Below, one piece after another: positions 57,103 to 64,000 of a stretch of 64,000 bases of DNA. Below the pieces are notes generated by a model. The model saw only the letters and a list, made by a program, of their open reading frames with translations, was not told where the DNA came from and ran no database searches. Numbering within the stretch: the first letter of the stretch is position 1; the number at the start of each line of letters is the position of its first letter. The translations under genes were made by a program, and so were the position numbers. The stretch is from Psilocybe azurescens (Eukaryota > Basidiomycota > Agaricomycetes > Agaricales > Agrocybaceae). The stretch covers positions 248,001 to 312,000 of the forward strand of contig JAJIRX010000522.1 in the NCBI GenBank assembly GCA_023853785.1, given 5' to 3'.

Positions 57103-59330
57103 ATGATCAACGAGAAACAAAAGGACGATCGACCTATATCTAATGCATCATCTAAGGTTAGCGACAAAGTGGAATCGTTGGACGATCTAATCCGGGATAA
57201 CGACTCCGGTGAAATAAACGAGCTTGCTGTAGTTGCTGAGGGAGAGGAGAGGACAACATGGTTCGTTTGGATTCTGGTTATGTGTTCGACTATATCTGGT
57301 CTACTATTCGGTGGGTGCAGCTCTTGTTGTTGCATCACCTTTACTGATATCTCTATCCTCAGGATACGATACTGGTGTCATCTCCGGTGCACTGGTCACC
57401 ATTGGTTCAGATCTTGGCCCGGAAACACTTTCAAACAGCCAAAAGGTTCGTCTTTGAATTCGACGCTGTTTCTCCAGACTGCAGGGGAGGCAAATCTGCT
57501 ATCGGCTACAGCGCTAATCGCCTATAAGCTCTGGAGCATCTCAAATGACATAACTAACCAGAAATTTCTCAGGAATTGATCACTTCTTCAACAACTTTGG
57601 GTGCTCTTCTGGGCGGTCTTGCTGCCGGAGTTTTGTCCGACTGGACAGGACGCCGGCCCGTCTTAGGAATTGCGGATGTTATTTTTATTGGAGGAGCAAT
57701 AGCGCAAGCTGTGTGCCACGACGTCTGGAGTATGGTGCGTGTTTACCCCTTTCCGACAACTCGTGTTTCTTGACCTATATTCAGATCGGAGGGCGGTTCT
57801 TGATTGGTATCGGCGTCGGACTTGCTGCATGTATCGCACCTCTATACATCCAAGAATTATCGCCTACGCGTCTTCGTGGGCGTATGGTGGTTCTCAAGTT
57901 GGTTACCTCAGATTTTATTTAGTCTGCTTTTTAAATGAACTATAGTGTCGTTATGATCACGTTGGGCCAAGTAATCGCGTATGGAATCGGAGCAGGATTC
58001 ACGCACGTACATGGTGGCTGGAGATGGATGGTCGGTTTGGGGGCTGTACCTGCAGGACTCCAGATTGCATTTTTGTTCTTCTTGCCGGAAAGCCGTACGT
58101 GTTTTTGTATCTACGCGCCCTCTGGGATTGATGACTGAAATATGCTTCTGCAGCGAGAATCATGCTTCGGAGAGGGGACAACGCAGCTGCACACGCCGTT
58201 ATGACCAAGATATACGCATACGCCAAACCGGAGGAGGTTGACTTGAAAGTCAGGAGTTTTGTCCCCATGACTTTTTTTTATGTCGCGCTGAACAATTTGA
58301 TTTAGGTCAAAGTCCTTCAGGTTGCCGTCAAGAGGAGTATCGAAATCACGGAATCGACGACTTTCATCCATCGGTTTAAATCTATGATCTTAGACCCGGT
58401 TAACAGAAGAGCTCTAGGTATGCATGTCGTCATATGACTCTTTCTACGCGAAGTTTATATCCCACACAGTTGTCGGCTGCGGAATGCAAGCATTCCAACA
58501 GCTATGCGGTTTCAACACTCTCATGTACTACTCCGCGACACTGTTCAAGGAAATCGGTTTCAATCAACCCACAGCTGTCGGTCTTATCGTGTCAGGGACG
58601 AACTTCATTTTCACTCTCGTTGCCCTCAAATGGATCGACAAGATTGGACGCAGAAATATCATGATTTGGAGTGCCCCCGGAATGATATTCGGTTTGACTC
58701 TTGCCAGTATCTCGTTCTTCTGTGAGGGTCTTTATTTCTTTTTTATGGATACTGCCTTATCAACAAAATGATCTGCAGACATGACCAAGAAGACCGGTGG
58801 GGCTCTAGTCGACGGTACACAGTATTCGACAACTTGGTCCGCGCTTGTCCTCCTTTCAATGATTCTTTTCGTCGCATCGTACGCGACCGGTTTGGGCAAT
58901 GTTCCCTGGCAACAAGGAGAACTCTTCTCCCTTGAAGGTCGGTCCATCTATACGTAGCTGATGTCCAGCTTCTGATTCTAATATATGCTGGAATTCAGTC
59001 AGAGGAATCGGCACCTCACTAGCAACGGCAACCAACTGGGGCGGAAACTTGATAATCGGCTCAACCTACCTATCGCTCATGGCGAAGATCACACCGGCAG
59101 GCGCGTTCGGGTTCTACGCTGGGTTGTGTCTGCTTGGGTGGATCTTCGTCCTGTGCTGCTTCCCCGAGACTGCTGGGTTGAGTTTGGAGGAGGTCAAGAT
59201 GGTCTTCAAAAATAGCTTTGGGATCAAGGAGAGCAAGCGATTGCGTATCGCGAAAAGGGACATCAAGAGCCGAGAGAAGATGAGGAAGGAGGGGTTCAAG
59301 GATCAAGGAAACGATGCTGAAAAGGCTTGA
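57103..59330 (+). CDS. MFS sugar transporter, myo-inositol (ITR) type
   Basis: Ten exons join cleanly: 57103-57310, 57363-57445, 57573-57734, 57785-57897, 57945-58094, 58154-58248, 58306-58417, 58470-58721, 58779-58937 and 58999-59330. The protein has the 12-helix sugar-porter pattern: [22 protein letters not shown], the [11 protein letters not shown] signature, [31 protein letters not shown] and [25 protein letters not shown] with [16 protein letters not shown] and [11 protein letters not shown] is characteristic of fungal proton/myo-inositol symporters of the plasma membrane. An alternative upstream in-frame ATG exists at 57040. No frame errors, unlike many neighbours. Inositol as substrate is inferred from these signatures. 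Confidence 0.9.
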
Positions 59331-59545
59331 TTGACTGAAGTTCTGTCAGATACAGTTTGTTCGTCGACAGTGTAATAACGTTGGTGGCGAGTCGCATATC
59401 CAGAATATCAAATATGGCTCCAAAGATCACTTACTTCGAAGACATACCAAAATGAATGTTATGACATTGTCCATGTATGTAGTGCGTGTGTTATGGTATT
59501 TCTGTATCGAGACGAAGTTACAAAGTTAGTGTTCAAGATCAAAGA

Positions 59546-61394
59546 TCAGATTTTGGTTGCGGTCCAAAAAGCAGCGTGGTAGACATATCCAAGCATGCTT
59601 TGTGCATTATTGGTGTACGTTGTATCAATTGTGGTTTCGTTCTGCGAAAGAAACAATAGGAAAAGACGCAGTAAATAACAACCCCACAAAACGGAGCAAA
59701 TTGAGCTTACAGAAATCTCGAATCCTATCCTTCGTGCAAGGTTCTTAACCTCTTCCATGTCCAATTCTACTGATGGATCATTTGAGCTGTTGTTTTCCCA
59801 GTGCCACAAAAGAGGTCCTGTTCACGGAAAGTGGGTAAGTTCCAGGTCTTCGAAATGCGATGAACAATCGAATCATACCAAGATTGATCCAGACGCCTCC
59901 TGGGGCCAGAATGGTATGGAGGATGCGCAGATAATTTACAATGTTTTTCGCCTTTACCGAATGTGAGTAAACATCGAAATGGACAAAAAGGGGCACCAGT
60001 CGTACAGTATCAATGAAGAAGCAGGTCAAGATTGCGTTCCATTGTCCTTTTTGATCAGGGGTTGCTGAATATCTCTTCAAAATCACCTGTAAGAAAATAA
60101 TAATATTAGGGATTTCCTGTCATCACAAGAAAATGTGTTTGACTGACCAGCGACCAGCGAAAAGTCCGAACCGGGGGCAAGTCTGACGGACGCACATCTG
60201 GAATAGATATCGCCTGAAGTATTGACTGCCGGTTGGGCGCGTTGGAGAACGAGTGCACGTATGGATAGAAGGTGTGTTGTTTGATTTGATCAGTTCTGCA
60301 GTTTGTTTATGCCATGTTAGTTCCTACACGTCATTGACAACGAATCAAGGTGCTTACTTGTTCAAGATGAAGTAGGATGCTAAAAGCATGTAATGTGAAA
60401 ATTCGTTCGCTTGACAAGCGAATCCTGAGAGACGCAGTTAGGGAAGAAAAACAAAACGAGCACAGAAAGCGACATACCCATCTGAGCGACATCGAATGAG
60501 AGGCGGCCAAGACCAGATCCTGGTACGAGGACCCGCAAGTTGCGTCTGATAGCACCCATATAAATAACGCGAGTGATAATTAATTTTATACAGGAAGGAA
60601 CAGAGACCTTTCTTCGGTGGGAACGGCGGTAAAATGTCGGACGAGAGCGTCCTTCATGGGCTTGTAACACACTTCGCGCTCTGAGTTTCCCTTGAGTATG
60701 TATGCGATACTGAGCTGCACAGAAGGGGAGGATAGCAGACGGAATATGAACGAACCTCTTCGCTCCAATCGCGGACTAGCTGTTTGAGGGTGCTTCTTAA
60801 TTTGTCCATGTCTGCTTCTGTCGGTCTGTGCTTCTTGGGCGCCCCGCCTCCCGAAAGCGAGTGCCCCGAATGAGAATGGGAATGAGAATGCGATTGCGAT
60901 GATTCTGGAGTTCATGAATGACAAAAGAGGGTAAATACTGGCCAAAGGATAACACACCTGGGTCATGACTGTGTGAGTGGGTCATGGATCCCGAATGATC
61001 GTCTTCATCTATATCATGGCCGAATATCCTTGGGTCGTCCACCATTTGATGCAGAAAGTCGGCATTGGCGATGATTGCTTTGTCGACGGCGTCAAGCTTA
61101 TGCTTGTATCCCAAGCTCTCCAAAAGGTCTTGATCAGCCTTGGGCAAAGTATAAACGTCTTTCCTTCGACGATTATTCGCAGATAACTGGAAAGAGACCT
61201 CGGCGATAAGACTATCGAAGAGATTAGATTATATAAATTGGGCCGTTACCGTGAATTGTGCGTAATTATTGAATGTGCTGATTACATTGGCGAAATGTCT
61301 CTGTTCTTGAAACCATTCAGAGCGTTGGAGCAAGACCGAACTCGGAAGATCGATAAGACTCACCTTCTTCAATATCTTCTAAACTTGGGTCCAT
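59546..61394 (-). CDS. carnosine N-methyltransferase-like (N2227 family)
   Basis: The ATG at 61394 (MDPSLEDIEEG) is followed by exons reading HFANVISTFNNYAQFT, RRRKDVYTLPKADQDLLESL, a His-rich insert (THSHSHDPG and more SHSHSH), LRSTLKQLVRDWSEE, the SAM-binding motif NLRVLVPGSGLGRLSFDVAQ, GFACQANEFSHYMLLASYFI, CFFIDTVRLVPLFVHF, GGVWINLGPLLWHWENN and SVELDMEEVKNLARRIGFEI. This is the N2227 family, including animal CARNMT1 and yeast YNL092W, which methylate carnosine or related dipeptides. Two C/G runs (60173-60177, five where six expected; 60058-60061, one too many) break an otherwise complete gene, so assembly error is likely. Confidence 0.85.
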
Positions 61395-62269
61395 TTCACT
61401 CGAGTAGCACGATGCGTTTCTGTCGTCAATAAAGGGTTTGTATGGCGGAAACACGCAATCTCAACGTAACCTGAAAGGCGAAGATAAGATCAGAAAGAAA
61501 GGTGTCTCCAGGAGTGCCGCTCTACTTACTCAGCCCCAGACGGTCACAAACAACATGCAAACACGGTGACGGGAACTCGTAATTGGTCGAACCTCCTATG
61601 CTTTGATCCACTTCCGCCGTGCATTCTATCAAGGAATGATCTAGCTGGTTGCGGAATCAACTCAAGAATCGTTAGCGACTCGTATAGTGGAATTCATTCC
61701 CCGAACCCCTGGAGAAATATTCGTAATGAGTTCATAACCCGGGTCTGTTCTCAAAAGGCCCATTCCTTCATTCGCAATTGGTGAAGCCTCGAAGCGTCAA
61801 ACTATTGGCGCTTATTCAGATTCAATTTCAAAGATTCATCATCGACAGCCTTGCTAGAATTTCGTGATATTATTTAATGAAAAACGATCGTTGGTTGTAC
61901 ATCATGGCTTTTCGGAGACTTCTTTTCGTTCTTCTTGATTCTTGGTTCAGTTTTCTGCTCGGATTGCATCGTTATCCATAAGCTGCATATCAGAGGATAC
62001 AGATAATATTTCTGATATGGTAGTCGCAGAATATTTACAGAACTTGTCGAAGAAGTAGGAAGAGAAGGGCGTAGTCGGAAGCCGGCGCGACGCGACGCGA
62101 CGAGGGATAAGACCGACATATTTGGCCGTGCTTGGCTATGGCTTCCTTCTAAGGCAACCTCCAACAGTGCCATCTCTTCAAATCCATATCTGACCTATTG
62201 ACCGCGTCCAAAGCTCACGGCGACGACTACGAAGGCCCTATCGCCACCAACTGAAGAAATACATCTACA
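61395..62269. other. divergent intergenic region
   Basis: Promoter region between the N-methyltransferase gene and ISY1. A short CGCGA tandem run lies near 62087-62102. No other feature seen. Confidence 0.5.
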
Positions 62270-63480
62270 ATGGTACATTTGGTTCTCACTACGATGTGGA
62301 CAGTTTTTGATATATGTGTTCCAGGCTCGTAATGAGGAGAAAGCACAATCAATGTTGTATCGGTTCAGAGAGGCTCAGGCCGCCGAGCTGGGTCTAGGGA
62401 CGCGAGCGGACAGGAGACCTCGTATGGCTAGTGCATGCAAAAGCCTAAGGGATTGTGAACGTTGGAGAGGAGAAATCCTGAGGGAGATAAGCAGGAAGGT
62501 GTCGAAGATTCAAGATGGTGGGTCATACCCTACACCATTCATTTCATTTGGAGGCTTGGAGCTGACCATGTATTGAACCACCCGCACAGCCGGTCTGACG
62601 GACTATGAAGTCCGTGATCTCAACGACGAGATCAACAAGCTCATGCGAGAAAAGCGGCATTGGGAAAATCAAATTGTCGCGCTGGGAGGTGCTAATTATC
62701 GCCGAAATGTAGCCATGCTGGATGATGATGGAAAGGAAGTGCCTGGTACAAAAGGATACAAGTGCGTTGTTGACATCTCGAACCATCTGACCTGCTCTTA
62801 CATGACATTTCAGATACTTTGGACGCGCTAAAGACCTTCCTGGTGTCCGCGAATTGTTCCAGAGTCGGAAAAATGAAGAGGAGGAGGAAAACCAAGTCCT
62901 CGCATACTATAAAAGTTCATGAACCAGGGGCCGGCCTATTATGGCGACCTTGATGAAGAAGACGGAAAGCTACTAGAATACGAACGGGAAGCCGAGGAGG
63001 AAGGTGGGGCAAATCTTCCTGTATTCAATCAGTGTCACGCAGCTCATCATATTATAGACTGGGAAGAAGCTTTCATCAATCTACGGGGGCTCTTGGTCTG
63101 CCATCTGACACACCAACGCCAAAAATTCCTCGACCAGACCCGGCAGAACAGATTGCCAAATCCGACACCCAAAATCAACCACTAGCCTCGTCGAAAAGGA
63201 AAGCCGCCTCTGAAGACGACATGGACACAGGTGGCGATGACATGAAGAAAGTCAAAACCATCACGGCACCCGCGCCTGCAAAGGGCACCTCGGCGACCGA
63301 ATCATTATCTGCCGCAGAGACTTCACGGATACACGCCCAAGCTGCTGCATCATATATACCCTTCCTCGATGTCGAGCATTTGCTGCCCCCAAACTGCCAA
63401 CCCACAGTGAAATGGAGGGCGTTCTTTTGGCTTTGCGAAAGAAAGCCCTGGTAGACGAATATTTCGGCGACGCTTCATGA
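62270..63480 (+). CDS. ISY1: pre-mRNA splicing factor ISY1
   Basis: The start codon is alone on its exon (62270-62272). The next exon, from 62325, reads ARNEEKAQSMLYRFREAQAA, the hallmark ISY1 N-terminus. Further exons are 62325-62517, 62590-62761, 62814-63003 and 63058-63480, with AGLTDYEVRDLNDEINKLMR, NYRRNVAMLDDDGKEVPGTK, YFGRAKDLPGVRELF, MNQGPAYYGDLDEEDG and a C-terminus ending LRKKALVDEYFGDAS. ISY1 is part of the Prp19-associated (NTC) spliceosome complex in the nucleus. Three homopolymer runs (AAAA at 62911, GGGGG at 63085, CCCCCAAA at about 63386) each appear one base short. Since ISY1 is a conserved single-copy gene, assembly error is the best explanation. Confidence 0.93.
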
Positions 63481-63600
63481 TATTCTCGATTACAGTTGGT
63501 TTGTGGCGTACGGGACTCGACATGTAATGATAATGACGATATTTAAATTAAAGCCCTCCATTGCGGCCTTCTGCTAAGTCATGAACAACAGGTCAGTAAC

Positions 63601-64000
63601 CTAGTCCGACACCTCAAAATCCCTATCTTCCTCTGGACTGGAATAATCACTTATTGTGGCGGCATAGCCATTATCACTAATTGTATCTGGCTGGTCCTCA
63701 TGGGACGTAGAGATTTTCATAATCCTCAGGCGGAAGTCAAGTTCATCTAGAAGGTTAGCCTCCAGGTCCTCGAGTAATGCCGTGTCAACCCCAACTGGAG
63801 GAGGAGTCCAAGCACTCGTGGAAACGAACTTTTGACCTTTTGTCGATGTCAACTGGAAACCGCTATTCAACCGAGTTCCCAGCCAACGACAGCAGGAGCA
63901 AGGTGGGAAACCGTCACCGAGAACAATCACTTTTTCAGCTGGTAACTTTGCAGTCACAAGCGTCATTTCGTGATTTTGCGGAAATGGGCAAAAGCGAACG
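63601..64000 (-). CDS. hypothetical protein, partial at window edge
   Basis: An open minus-strand frame runs from the window edge to the TAG at 63601. It includes AEKVIVLGDGFPPCSCCRWL, VSTSAWTPPPVGVDTALLED and an acidic C-terminus ending PEEDRDFEVSD. The frame is open beyond the Met at 63966, so the start may lie outside. No family recognised. Confidence 0.4.
   Translation of the reverse strand, partial: VRFCPFPQNHEMTLVTAKLPAEKVIVLGDGFPPCSCCRWLGTRLNSGFQLTSTKGQKFVSTSAWTPPPVGVDTALLEDLEANLLDELDFRLRIMKISTSHEDQPDTISDNGYAATISDYSSPEEDRDFEVSD

Noticed and set aside
61874..62173. 99-residue minus-strand frame upstream of ISY1
   Set aside because: Lies in a divergent promoter region; no splice or protein features.
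1..64000. tRNA or rRNA genes
   Set aside because: No cloverleaf with A and B boxes and no rRNA-like stretch was recognised by eye.

Overview
This window looks like nuclear DNA of a mushroom-forming basidiomycete (Agaricomycetes). The genes carry many short introns of about 50-75 bases with GT..AG ends. The gene families are typical of that group: HET-domain protein, F-box/LRR genes, SRPK-like kinase, GT90 capsule-type glycosyltransferase, GPI-anchored GH16 enzyme and a KDZ DNA transposon.

Layout. 0.3-30 kb: on the minus strand, a HET-domain gene, a membrane-anchored amidohydrolase, two tandem F-box/LRR paralogues and an SRPK-like probable pseudokinase. Then come a small secreted basic protein (+), an acid phosphatase (-), an AMSH-type deubiquitinase (-), a GT90 glycosyltransferase (+), and a 2OG-oxygenase-like gene (+) with a decayed tandem copy. 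30.2-52.0 kb: one 21.8-kb DNA transposon of the KDZ class with perfect 131-bp terminal inverted repeats and a 7-8-bp target duplication. It carries a KDZ/CxC2 transposase and four companion genes. A 7.8-kb Ty3/gypsy LTR retrotransposon is inserted inside one companion gene. 52.1-64 kb: a possible short Helitron, a GH16 gene, an F-box relic, a ten-exon myo-inositol-type sugar transporter, a carnosine N-methyltransferase-like gene, the splicing factor ISY1 and the edge of one more gene.

The most striking signal is a 10-bp palindrome, TCGGNNCCGA. I count 30 exact copies between 38.9 and 51.7 kb, all in the right arm of the KDZ element, where about 0.2 would be expected by chance. I found none in the nested retrotransposon or the flanks. 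The sites lie in coding sequence in different frames and in non-coding DNA, and they seed short tandem repeats. They may be binding sites for a protein of the element or a CpG-based epigenetic signal.

A second window-wide pattern is technical. Many conserved genes, including ISY1, the AMSH enzyme and the N-methyltransferase, are broken only by single-base length differences in homopolymer runs, often a run of five C/G where six restores the frame. This looks like uncorrected assembly error, so most 'broken' genes here should not be called pseudogenes without re-sequencing. The GT90 and transporter genes read through cleanly. All product names are read from motifs and family memory; no database search was run.
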